Assembly: GCF_037975245.1 (NCBI RefSeq)
Contig: NC_092566.1
Span: 6,014,001 to 6,078,000 of the forward strand
Reading direction: 5' to 3'
Origin: Apostichopus japonicus
Lineage: Eukaryota; Echinodermata; Holothuroidea; Aspidochirotida; Stichopodidae
Length of the DNA: 64,000 nt
Under the pieces are notes generated by a model. That model was given only the letters and a program-made list of their open reading frames with translations. It was not told the DNA's origin and searched no databases. How positions within the stretch are numbered: the stretch's first letter is position 1; each line of letters starts with the position of its first letter. Position numbers and translations under genes: made by a program. This document shows, piece by piece, positions 30,987 through 53,300 of the stretch.

Positions 30987-31640
30987 GGTGATATTTTGGT
31001 GAATGTAAGTCTAATTATTAAAATAATTATTTCGCTTCAAAGCATCTCAGAACCCTAGTGTGTGGTGAGACTAAAATAGCGCTATGTCTTGTTCATGTTC
31101 TCATGGTATAGCATACTAGTGACAGTGTAACGGATCGGCGCGTGGAATACACACTATAACACTATAAGTATAACATATCGCCAAACGAATGTGCATAGTA
31201 ACTGCTAGATCTCCTGTTTTACTTGGATAGTTAATCAACGCGTAATAACACTAAATAGCAGAGCTAAAAGCGTTCCCAGCACCGTGATGAAAATCCTGAA
31301 ACTCGGGGATTCAAATTAGAGATTTATCTTGCTATTACTATTTTAAGATAACATTTTTAATTTTTAAGTTAACTCCGTATTCCAGATGGCACCATGGTTC
31401 TTAAATTAATTATTTGAGACGAACTTTTCACGCTTACATTAATCGGCGAGACGTTCAGAAAACATGAATTCACATATTTCGTTCTGCAAGTTGCATATGC
31501 GGTAAAACGAAAGGGTGACATTTTTTACGTTTACTGAACAATGGTGACGTAATGGGGTTGATTGGGGGTGCGGACACCATGTAACCAATCAGGTCGAAGG
31601 GTTTTTATGACGCGTTTACACATCCAGGAAGCTGTCTGAA
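30987..31640 (-). promoter_or_regulatory. GLUD1 promoter and 5' flank
   Basis: This is the region upstream of the GLUD1 start codon (30986-30984). I see a CRE-like TGACGTAA at 31546-31553 and a CCAAT box (CCAATCAG) near 31585-31592. CpG dinucleotides are more frequent here than in flanking DNA. No TATA box was placed. The CRE and CCAAT pair is about 560-600 bp from the ATG and could instead serve a divergent transcript. Confidence 0.45.
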
Positions 31641-34277
31641 GAGACATGAAGGTCAAAACGCAATATATACTTATATATGTTGCATATCGTTATGATAACA
31701 TGGCACCACCAGAATTTTCCAAGGTTGGAAAAGGGAAACTAATGAGGCTGGATAAAAGCACAAAAGTATACTTGGTTAAATTGACAATTCTTAGGCAACT
31801 TTAGGGGCAGTTTTGTTTTGTTTACTCTCACCTTTGGAGACCGTGGGGAATCAAAGGTTTCTATTCTCAGGTAGCTTTCTGCCCATTTCAAAGTTTTAGT
31901 AACTGACTGTTTAATTCCTTCAGATGAAGGGGTTATCAGAATACATGATCCTTGTCTGTGATATTATATGCCAGTAGTATAATCAATTTATTTAAGTTGA
32001 GTTATATATGGTAAAAGGTCATGCAGCAGGGCTGACCCTGCTTCATTCCTCTGTCACTTTGTTCAGTTAGGCCTACACTCACCCCCCCCCCCTGCCACCC
32101 TACTCCCCACATCTGCCTCTCTATGGCAGCTCCCTCCATCAGTAATAGTCTCTGGGAGCCCACACTTGTCAAAGGGCATCAAGTGCTACCCTTCGAATTT
32201 TACCAGCTTTTAAATCGTTGTCAGTATTGGCCCCAAAATTTAGCATGCTGTTTCTATGTGAAAATGATATTTACACAAGCACTCTCCCCCCCCCCCCCCC
32301 CGGAGGTTTTTGTAATATTACTCCAGGTCATTGAGGTTTATAAGAAAAGATAGTTATGTCTCAGAGTGGGGTAACTACTTTCAGATTGGCAGTAAAATAA
32401 CTGTTGAAAGGTTGACTATGGGTGACAATTATCTGACCTTCTAACCATTTCGAGGGCAATAGTGATGACCTTAACAATGTATCTTTGGGGAAACTTGGTT
32501 TCTAACATTTTGCCTCAGATGAAATTGGTCTAAAGAATGCTAGAAAAAGAAACAAGTAGACCTAAATTTGTAAACCTGCCATAAAGACTGAGTGCATGTA
32601 ATGAAGAAAACAGGCTTAAACATTAACTGCATATGAAACAGACAACTGGGAATAGTAGAGGGGGAGAAGGATGGATTGATGTTGGTGTTCTTTTTATTTC
32701 ACTCCTTTCTTCCATTCTATGGACATCCATTGATCAACAAACACTTCATATTTTTTCTTAATTAAGTGCATAACATACAGAAATATTGACACACTGAATA
32801 AAGCAGGTAAGACTTCTGGATAGCAACACAATGTAATAGGGTTGGGGGGGCGTAGGGGGTGGAGTTAACTGGCATAACTGCCTCTCGCAGAACTGTGAAA
32901 TTTTACTTTGGAAGATACAAAAAAGTCACCGTTAATTTTGCAGAGAATTACAAGGAGCTTTAGGAAGGTACATTGATCATATTACAACTGCATTTGTAAA
33001 TACCTTCTGGACGAAACCAAAATTCTGGGTGCATATAAGACATAAGTCATCATCTTTGAATATTCTCACTATTCCCTGCAAACTAATATTTAGTACAATA
33101 CAAACATATTTCCTTCATAACAGTACAGTGATACCTGAAACCTGTTGTCTTAAAGCTGTACATTTCGCATTGAATAATCCACCATCTGATGACAGCCACA
33201 TTTGAAAATTGAAGGAAAACAAAAGATACCTAGAAATATTATCTGCTACTTAAGTCCATCACAATTTGCTCTGGGAACGATGAATAAGGCATGGACTTCA
33301 AAGGTTTTCAAATGAAATAATATAAAATGACAGTCATGTTGTAGCTCACAATATTTTCTGGACAAATTGCTTATTCAGAGGGGCCTATAGACCTCTTATT
33401 AGAGACATATCCAATTATGTGCAAATATTACATGGCTTTGTTAGAATGGTGCAAAGTTTGACTCCCTGTATGCAACATGCTGTTAACAACCACAGATTTA
33501 GAGTGGTTGTTTGAAGCCTCAGTTTTGAAATTCTACTTATCAAGTAACTTAAGCAATGCACAGTATGTTTCCCCCTTTTCTATTCTTTGCAAGTTCAAAC
33601 ACCCCATTTACTGATTCAGTATGGGTAAGATAATTAAATAGAGCATACTTACTAATAATCATCACATACTAGTAGATTTATAGGCAGTGCATTAATACTT
33701 AATTACCTTATCTGCAATGTTTACTCAATGAAGCATTACAGCTATTTAACATGATAGATACAGTGCATGATTAACAAAACTGCTGGGAGTAACAATGGGA
33801 GAACAATTAAACCAAGCTAATCAAATACCAGATACTAACAGAGTAATACAAATTTAAGTAGTTGTGTCACATGATTTAATTCATTCACTGTCAATGGCCC
33901 TATTAAATTCTTACCTCCAAAGCTATACCGAATAATGAACAGTGAACTCGGAATCAATCAAACCCTCTGAAACTCAGTGAACATGGACATGAAATACATA
34001 GTATGGACACAATTCTGATTCTCGTGTCATCCCAGTCCTTCAAAGCTTGGTGTTAACGCTTACGTCATTATCATAGCCTTTACCACTGTTACTCTATCTC
34101 ACACCCATTACTTGGGAGTTACCATTGGAAGCAGTTTTCAAGAAAGACTCAAGAACAAACAGTTCTTACTTGAACCTCTCTACAAAAGTGGTCACAAATG
34201 TTACAACCAGCATTTGAAAGTTTGTGATTGGCAACAATTTATTCCCTCATGGTAGTTGAGTTTGCTTTCCTCGCTTT
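31641..34277. other. Intergenic region between GLUD1 and COPS4
   Basis: No convincing gene is present. A 34-codon ORF at 31700-31804 (+) begins in a reasonable context and is discussed as a possible first exon. C runs occur near 32080 and 32283. ORFs elsewhere are short and unlike known proteins. COPS4 transcription ends just past 34278. Confidence 0.5.
34238..34243 (-). other. COPS4 poly(A) signal
   Basis: AATAAA on the - strand, 35 nt past the COPS4 stop codon. It implies a very short 3' UTR. Confidence 0.6.
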
Positions 34278-44327
<10,050 letters not shown>

Positions 44328-44770
44328 TTTAAAGTACGAGCAGTTACTTAAAATTGTAGATACTAAAAGGTTTCATACTCAAAATTAAACAATAAATTAA
44401 ATTAAAATAATAATTAATACAATTATTTCAGTACTTCTATGCTTTTATATATTTTTGAAAAAATAAATATAGTCTTTTAAAATTGTGTATTTTTTTACTT
44501 TGTTCGAGGTCTCTTTAGTGTTACAATTATGGGATGGTGACAATAGGGGCGCGTGATTTTGAACAATTTCAATGAATTTTGCCATCAAGAATTGGTAAGA
44601 AAAACCAAAAGTACAGTTTTTATCGCAAAATTAATGTTCTCTTTATATCGATCAGTGTAGTATGCAATGAACAAATCCGATATGAATCCTGCTAGAGCTC
44701 ATGAAGAGACACAAATACAATCCGTCTGCTCGCAGTATCGGTCTTTCGCTGCGGCGGTGCTGCGTTGGCC
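44328..44770. promoter_or_regulatory. Divergent COPS4/LIN54 promoter
   Basis: COPS4 reads left from 44327, and LIN54 reads right with its coding start at 47346. A CpG-rich block at 44546-44770 (including GGGGCGCG and GCTGCGGCGGTGCTGCG) is the likely shared promoter core. The COPS4 start codon lies in AAAATGGCCGCC, close to a YY1 site, a common arrangement just inside housekeeping genes. No TATA box was placed. The non-coding first exon of LIN54 must lie to the right of this core, but its borders cannot be read reliably. Confidence 0.6.
44546..44563 (+). promoter_or_regulatory. CDE/CHR-like cell-cycle element
   Basis: GGGGCGCG is followed after exactly four bases (TGAT) by TTTGAA. Four-base spacing between a GC-rich CDE/E2F site and the CHR hexamer is the classic layout of DREAM-regulated promoters. 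It lies in the COPS4/LIN54 divergent promoter. Function is inferred from the motif only. Confidence 0.4.
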
Positions 44771-47260
44771 ATCACTTTCTATGTCATAAACACTATGAAT
44801 AGCTTATATATTGTATACGTAGTTTTCTAGTAATAAGGGTTGAATGTGCAATTCCCTAACATAGAACTTGTGCTGAACTTAACGTTAGGCTCAAGTAGGC
44901 CTACGCTAACCCTTACGCAAAGATCGGGATATAGCCTATGTATGTTTTATAGGCCTAGCCTACAACTACTAGTAGTACACACTAAGTATTTTGACTAACA
45001 GTGTTTGGGCTCAATGCCAATGCATAGATCGGTGTAGGCGCCATATTCAGCTTGTTACCTGGGTACATTATACGAAGAATCGTGACATGCAGAGGGTGAT
45101 CTTTCTTGTAAATTACAGGCTAGAAATAAAGGCCTACATTGCAATTAGTAGGGTCTAGGCTTGGCAACATTCCTCCTTATTTTCTTCTTTTCTTGTAAAC
45201 TGAGGTGGACCCCCACAGTTTGAATCAAGTTCTTACTTTACAATTATTTTGGCCACCAAATAAATATTAGGTTTCCGCCAAGCAGTGTACAAAGACTTAG
45301 TTTGATAATATTAACAAGGTAGCCTATGTTGAACTTAACTGTTAGTGTTACTGTTAGTCTTGAAGTACTTTAAAAATTAGGCAAGTTACTGTATGACAAT
45401 GACTGTGAGTAGCCTAGGCATACTAAAGCTCTCTCCAAATTGTAACATCATGACATAGTTCTAAACCTTGGCGATAATAGCCTAGTACTAGTAGTGGAGG
45501 ACTTAAGGAATCAAGTCCCATTCTGCAAGTGTTACTGGTGTTTTATTCTGAAACAGTTTGGGGAACTTTCCTTACATTTGCTCCCACTCCCAAAATCCCA
45601 GGTAGGCATATTGCTTAGTTTGTTGGTCCCCCGGGTGACCTGTCTTTGTTTGTTTGTTTTATTCGCTCTCAGATTGTTCAAAATACAAAAAAAATACAAA
45701 GACATAATAGACAAAGGATGGAATTGAAAAGAACAAAAAGAGTAACAGGAGCAAAACTCATTAGGCTGACAGAACGTCGGCCCGTTGAGCATTAAAGATT
45801 AAAGATTGTCATTACCTGTAAGCATTAAAGATAAAACCCAAAACCATACTATGGCAATTATATGTACTTCATTTTATTATAATATTAACAGGTAGGCCTA
45901 GGCTATAGTAAGACAGTGACTAGCCTAGTGAGTAACTGTTTTTTTTTGTGTGTTGGCTGACTGATTTATACTGCTAGGCTATGCATCTGTACTAGGCTAA
46001 GTGCTAATTTTTCCAAAAATTGTTTTTTTTTTAAATCAAATCTTTTCAACAATGTTTTTATTTCAGTGTTGTTTTTAGTCATTTGTAAAAAGTTTCATAT
46101 CCTGCAAGTGTGGCCCTACCGGCCTAACAGTGCATTCCCTTATGAAAATGTTCTTTGTGTATGGCACATCAGTTTTGCACTTGTTCTAGGACTATTCATA
46201 AACATGGTTGCTGCTATGAGATTAGTTGGAAAGTCCATAAAAACCAAACAAACCATCACTACTTATTGTTGAAGGGTGGTGTTTAGTGTTTGAAATGCAG
46301 GGAATAATTAATTCAGTATCGCATCACAAATGCTATACAAATTAGTCAAGTTGCTACTCAAGTTGAAAATATCAGTTTTCTACACAAGAACTACAGTATT
46401 CAATGAGAAAAAAGTCAGAGCCCTCGAAAATGCTACCCAAAATTAAAACACAAAATCATTTTATCTGTTTCTTTCCAGTGCAGAGCTTCTGTGCAACTCT
46501 AGTTAGTACAGAAAGTTCAACTAAATTTGAAATGGGAGGGTTCTGCCCAGAGTACAAAGCTCAAGTTTTGTTGCAGCGAAAGTTTTCACACTTGAACATT
46601 GTGGTGAGACAGTTTATAGGCTGCAGTCCCATAAATGTGATGGTAAACAAATCTATGTGATCAATCTTTCTGAGAGGGAATAGTAACATCAATAGAGAAG
46701 GGTGTAAGTGAATTTGACAAATATCTGGTCTAGTTAGGAACTTAGGATTAGGGTTCCTATAAATCAAAAGGTAACCCACTTATATCCCTATATTAATTGT
46801 ATCCTTAGGGGGGTGGACCCTTAAAATACTAGTCCTAAGCTACCACTGGTCTGGAATTTTCACACATGGTTACACTGGGTAATCATGGTCATACTGTAGT
46901 TGCTTCCCATGGTTTTGGTATATATGCCAGAAGATTCATTCAACTGGGAAACACTACATGAGCAAAACTTAACCCTGCCACATAATTTACAAGTATTCAC
47001 TCCATAAGCTATAGTTCATTACACTTGTTTTGTTTCATGTTAAAAAGATGCAAAAGGCTTTGTCTGTAAGGTGTCATTGAAACATACCAGAATTGGCAAG
47101 CTTGAAGCTTCCTAATGTATTTTCCCTGAAAGTTGTTGCTGGTGTATAATTCTGCTGATTATTTCACATGTGAGCTGCTGCAGTGTCTCACAATGGAATG
47201 ATATTAAATATAAAAATACAGTGCATTTGATTACCATTTTATGTTGTCTTGTATTCACAG
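44771..47260. other. LIN54 5' non-coding region and first intron
   Basis: No protein-coding exon is seen. The first part (44880-45500 and 45890-45930) is dense in TAGGCCTA-type motifs. A probable retroelement end lies at 45640-45830. The stretch closes with the acceptor TATTCACAG at 47252-47260. Confidence 0.5.
45640..45830 (-). mobile_element. Probable retroelement 3' end
   Basis: On the - strand, a segment beginning near CGGGCCGACGTTCTGTCAG runs into GCGAATAAAACAAACAAACAAAG, that is, a poly(A)-signal-like sequence and an A-rich tail. On the + strand it is bordered by repeated ATTAAAGATTAAAGATTG. No coding region survives and the family is not identified. Confidence 0.35.
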
Positions 47261-47299
47261 ATGAAACACCTTCATCGTGCACTGATTATTCCCGCATAG
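47261..47299 (+). other. Upstream ORF in LIN54 5' UTR
   Basis: The exon that carries the LIN54 start begins with ATG at its first base (47261). This opens a 12-codon ORF ending in TAG, out of frame with the main ORF and 46 nt before its ATG. It may reduce LIN54 translation if the transcript includes this exon start. Confidence 0.45.
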
Positions 47300-47345
47300 A
47301 AATGCAATCTTTCGATAGCATTTCCCGAAGCTAGAAGTTACCACC

Positions 47346-50300
47346 ATGGATAAGATAGAAAGCAATAATGACATTACGACAACAGTCCCGACGACACTAA
47401 TGCCACAAGTCGTGAGTGTTAGTTCGCTTGCAGGGCCTAGTATCTCACAAAATGGAGTCCAACAAATCCTGGCCACCAATCCTACAGTTGTTGGGGCACA
47501 AGGGACAGTGAAAACAGCACAAGTGGTAACGTCACAGCCTCTTCTTGTGAACTTGAACAACGACCAACAATCCTCTTTAACGTCAGTAAACTCTCAAAAT
47601 CACGAAAGACTGGTCACACAGGGTTTGAAGAGGCCCCTAACAAGCACTGGAGCCCCTCAGGGGCCTATCATAAGCAAGGTCATTATAAGAAATGCAAATG
47701 CAAACCAACCTGTGCCATCGGGGCTCGCAGGTGGTTCAACAACTACCACGAAAATAAATGCAACTTTGGTCAAGACTGCTGATGGAAGGCAAGTCCTCAC
47801 AGATGGTAATGGAAGACAGCTTGTCTCTGCCACAGGATCTCCACTGAAATTTGTAACTGTCAGTCAGGGAACATCTGGACAGAAAAATGTCCTTTTAACA
47901 ACTGCTCCAGGTTCTCCTGTCAAGCCAATCGCCCCATTAAGTAAAGTGCCTATAGCTCCCATTAGCCCCGAAAGGATAACAGACACTTCTGCTCAGTACC
48001 AGAAATCTAGTAATTCAAAGAAACGGAAAATAGCAGAGTTGATACAGTTAAACTCTAGCAATACCAATCAAGGGAAGATTGCACTATCCTCAGGAACTGT
48101 GAAGATTATCAGCGTCCCGTCATCTGTGGCAAGCGTAAGTTCAAATTTCAAACTCGTTATATTACAGATAGTGGACTTGCAAACTATCTTTTATTTCATA
48201 ATGTTGATAACAATTTGTTGGTTACTCTTGCGGCAAGACCTCTGATGAGTTTCAGTCATGATAGCAGCTCTGTATGTGAAATGTGTATGTTATCTCCTGT
48301 TGTTTTGAGGGAGGTCAATGTTCTGTGAGGTCACCAACCTGTGAAAGTTTTAATAAATATTATGCAATATCTCAAGATCCATGCCTTTGTATGAAGATTT
48401 GTTGCAAATGGTGTCTAGATTGCTTCTAGGATATCAAAGTTGAATAGAGATGAAAACCCTTATCTAACAAACTTCTCAAGGAATGGATTTTTTTTAACAA
48501 TATAAGTTAATGGAATCAATTATCTTTACATTAAGATAATGTCCTATTATTATTATTTCAATCACTCTGCTGGGATGCATGTGGATTTCCCTTTCCAATG
48601 CAATTAACTCAGCTCTGCAAATGTGGGCACCATATGACCATGGTATACTGTCATTGCGTGTTTAAATGACTTTACCTAATTATTGAAAAGGAAACCTGTG
48701 TCAATCAATATCCAATATCAAATTCCCCACCATGACTGTTGTGCTGGACTGAGCTAGAAATTTTTAAGTTTTAAGGTTTTTTGCATCCATTTACACGAAG
48801 GCAGGCAAACAGATTATGGATTGTCAATGACAGTGGTGTTACCATGAACAATATTGCACAGTGAAATTTTTAATGGGGAAAAACAAATTATGTATCCCTA
48901 ATCTACGTCAAATTTGCTTGAAATTAAGGGACATTTTAGATAATTACGGTAGGTAAAGAATGTAAGGAATATTGAGTAGTGTGTACTTTTGGTAAACATT
49001 ATGCAGGGTTCAAAATGCTTGCATGATCAATAACATGCTATGCAATTACTGTTATTTATTATCTTGCCCCACATTACTTGTACAGTAATCGGGTTCCAAT
49101 TGTGCATGCTTGTAGGGATGTTGGGTAATGACATGCACAAAAGTATATCGTACATACATACAAAACCCTTACGTATGGAGATAAGCCCACTCTCAACTTT
49201 TGGGAAATGTCTAGAGCTGAGTAGGTAATGCTCGCCACCCAATGACATTTATTGTCCGTGAAAGCTTTTGAATAAAGTATATCATATCCCACATGTCATG
49301 AAACATTAAGATGCACATTTAACATGAAGAGTTAACACTTCTACAGTACAGTATGTAAAGACTTGACCAGAACAGGAGGCTTGTAACTTAATGTCATGTG
49401 TTCTAGAATACTGTTTAGTTTTGTCTAAGGGGCTCTTACTTAGCATTTTCTCGTTTGTACAGATTATTTTGTGCATGACCACAAATGTTAAGGAAATGAT
49501 TGCTGTACAGTATATGACCCTGGTATTCAGATCTCGTTGACCCCAGTTTTCACCTTTGATTATGTTGGCGATCGTTCAATGGCAGATATTATGGCCTGGG
49601 GAAGGGTCTGCAGGGAGAATGTAATAATAAGATTAAGAGTGCTTTGTTGTAAAATGATCTTACATTTGCAAGGTTTGAAGTAATTTATAAACAAGCATTA
49701 TACACTTTCTTTTTCAACAAATATCAGTTGAGTAATTTCTTTTATCATCCAAGTTTTTTTGGCGACCCTCCAAATTGTTTGGGAACCCTAAAGAGGGTCC
49801 GAACTCTGGACCCTCACAGCCTCACTTTGAATACCAGGGCTCAATAGCATCTATGATATCATTGGTCTTGTTTGTTGGAAGTTAAATCCTTTTTACAATT
49901 GATTCGTCAGTCTGGTGCGGCTTCAGGATCTACAACATCAACAACCATACCAGTTCATGTTCAGACTATTTCACCAAACAAACAGCAGCAGCTTGTGAAG
50001 CCCTCTACAAGTACCACAACCATTCATCCTCTACAGATGACTGCTGCTGGTAAGATGCCCATGATGAGGATTGTATCTGTCACTTCAGGTAGCACAACAA
50101 CAACCTCTGGTAAGTTCCCCATGGAGAAGAAGATGCATCTCCTTTAAAGAGAAAAAGTTATTTGAAGCTTTGAATTTCTTTAGACATATATGTTTCAGTC
50201 GTGTCCAATAGCAAATCCCATATAGTGTACAATCATTATTATGTTTAGACAAGTGTCAATGCAAGTAGTTAATGAAAAGAAAAGAATATTAAAAAGTTTC

Positions 50301-53300
50301 CAATCTGCTGTGTGTTTTAGTGTCCAGATAAGGTTATATTGTCGAATGAGTAGACTTAATTAATGAATCGCTTCTTAATTGTGGTGAAAACATCCAGGAA
50401 TGCCTGTTTAGTTTGATCAACTGTATACATTCTGTGTAACACTCAGCAGGTTTGAAAAAAAATTGCAGACTAAACTCAAAAAGTTGTAACATCTTGCTTG
50501 CTTGAGGTTGATCAATAAAAGATCTTGTTTGCAATGCAGCATCCTACATTACACAAGTATTTGGGCACTGAATATATTTATAGTTGTTTTTGCATTTGAT
50601 ATTGTCGCAACAGATGTTTAATACCTTGAACAAATAACACCACTTACCACAGGCCAAACAATATTATGATAGCCTATAAAATTCTGGACTGTTTGCATTA
50701 TTTGAGCTAGTTACCCAGAGATCTGATAACAAGGTTTTCTGTAGATGTAAAGTGATCCTATGGAATTATACACTAAAAATACAATGTAGTGGAGAAACAA
50801 GGGAGGCTGGGGATGGTGCTTTGAGATTGTGTAATTTGATAACAAGGTACTTTAAAGTGATACTGATAATTGTGTTTGAAAGAGCAGATAGCAAAAGAGC
50901 CTATGCAATAACTTTCATTAGGGGATTACATCTCAAATTAACTGAAATCCTAACCCTCGATTGTTGCCTGTTCTGGATTTGTTGTGACAAATTCTGCTTT
51001 GACCACAGATGGTACAAGATTCAACCCTGTATTGCATGCAGCTTATTACATGTACAGTAGGTTCAAACCCATGTAGACTGCCATTGCATCAGCATCAGTA
51101 ATGCAGTACATGTTGAAAATTTCCATCAGCTGTCTATGAAGTAGGGTCTTTGATTATATGGATGTTCTGATTAGGTCCAAGGGTACATTCAGCCCCAGGT
51201 TGAATACGTAAAGTTACTGTTGGTTGTAATTGGGCTCTCATAATCGTGATCAATAATTCCAGTGTAAAAGTATCTTACCTGATGAGCATAAAACAGTACC
51301 GTTTGATGCCACAATTGTGTAGTTTATGTTTAATTAAGGGTCGGGGAGAGGGGGGAGTAACTGCATATTGCCATAAGTAATTCAGTTTTGCATGATTGTA
51401 TGTAAAAGTATGTTGACTTTCAGTCAAGTTCAAAATAATACTGCATATGATATATTTGTAGCTTGTATCAAAAGATAATTGTCATTAAATATTGCATACA
51501 GAGAAAGTGACATTTTATCAACTGGTATCTTTTCTCAAACCAGTCAGATGCCACTATGGCCATGTCTTTGTCATTGTTGTATTGCTTGATGAAAGAATCA
51601 TGCTTTATGTTGTTGTTGTTGTGTTTTTGTTCCCAGCAGCTACTAAACTGGTAACAACATTATCTGGAGGTAAACCGATAGTTCCATCTCTCCCTGGCGT
51701 TGTGACTGGAACTACTCTAGCTAGTAAGATTGCAATTGCACCAAGTAGAGTAAGTATGTTTGTCTTGATTGCCTTCATTATAATATATAAAAGAAATAAC
51801 TGGGCAGGGTAAAGATATAACACACTGATTATTTGCTAATTAATGTGAAAGATAGCTTGAGAATAATTCTGCACATAGACAGTCAGTAATGGTGACCTCT
51901 TATTGAATATATTCGTATGGTATGTTAGGAAGGAGACCTAAATTAAGGTAGTCCGGTTATATTGAATTTGATGTGATGTCAAAGGTCATTGGAGAAAAAG
52001 AAGCATCCACACAGCTAGCACTGATACTGTAAAGAACAGTCTATCCATCTCACCATCCTTCTTGACATTTCTCTTGAAGTACCCAAATGTGATTATCGTT
52101 CAGGACACACATGCCTTTGAAATGATTTCTTCATATGGTTCATCATTAGAAGCAAATAAGTCAACTTCTAAGTTCTAAATGAAGGACTCATGATCAATTC
52201 ACAGTGTGAACTCTTCAAATACTTGATTATGAATTTGAAATGCAACAAATACTGGTCGATACAACGACCAAGAAAAAAATTGGAATGTGGCCTGTATTTA
52301 CAGTCAGTCCATCATGCAGTTATAAATACAAGGAATAGTACACTGTACCAACTTGCTTCCACACTAAAATCCAATAGTGACAAAAGTTTGTGATTTAATG
52401 CATCATGCTTTTTTGCCATATTGTATAGTATGTCTTATAAAACTTCCCACATATTTTGTCTTGGTCATTTATGAACGATCATAGGCCTAACAACAATTGC
52501 TAACACTTTTCAAATACAACAGTGGGTACACATGCCCACACAGCCTGTAGCAAAGAATAAATAAATATCATATGCAAACCATGTTGTTGTAACCTGTCAT
52601 AGGAAGAATACCCATACATTTTCACTGTAGAAAGCATACATACTTCATAGTGTGAAACACCTGGAAATCCCTGGCCATACCTAGATACCAAAACAGCTCA
52701 AAATCATGTAACTTGGAAACTGTATATTCCAAATTTTGGTTTAATATTATCCATGAAATAGTGAAAAATGTAGTGACCCATGAATCTTTTACCTGTAGCT
52801 AATACAATAAGAACCAAATGTTTCCACGATTTTCTGCTGTTTTAGTAAAAACGTTTCAAATAACGAGTTAACTTCCAAGGTGGTTAGGCTTCAAATTGTG
52901 ACATACTCAAACAGCTGTAGGATCGTGTACTTTTGTAACACCTAAAACTTGAAGACAAATTTTTCGTGTCAGCTGAACAGTACATGTTGGATGTGGTCAA
53001 AGTTTCATCATTTATTCCGAGACAGCATTTTCTACTTTTAGTATGCACTATACTGCGCATAATTTGCCTAATCTCTCGAGTTTTGAGAGATGTTTGCAAT
53101 GCCCTGGATAAATGATTTTTCTGGAACAAATTTTCCTGATACTCATTCAAGCTCAAGTTGTGTAAGGGTGCCAATGTCTTTGTTAAATTTAGATTTTGAA
53201 CATTGAAAATATGGGGTTGATTTAACAAGAATTTTCGTTTAAAACAGCACTTTTGGTGCATATTATCTTGCAGTCAATACCAAGTGAGACACATGAAACA

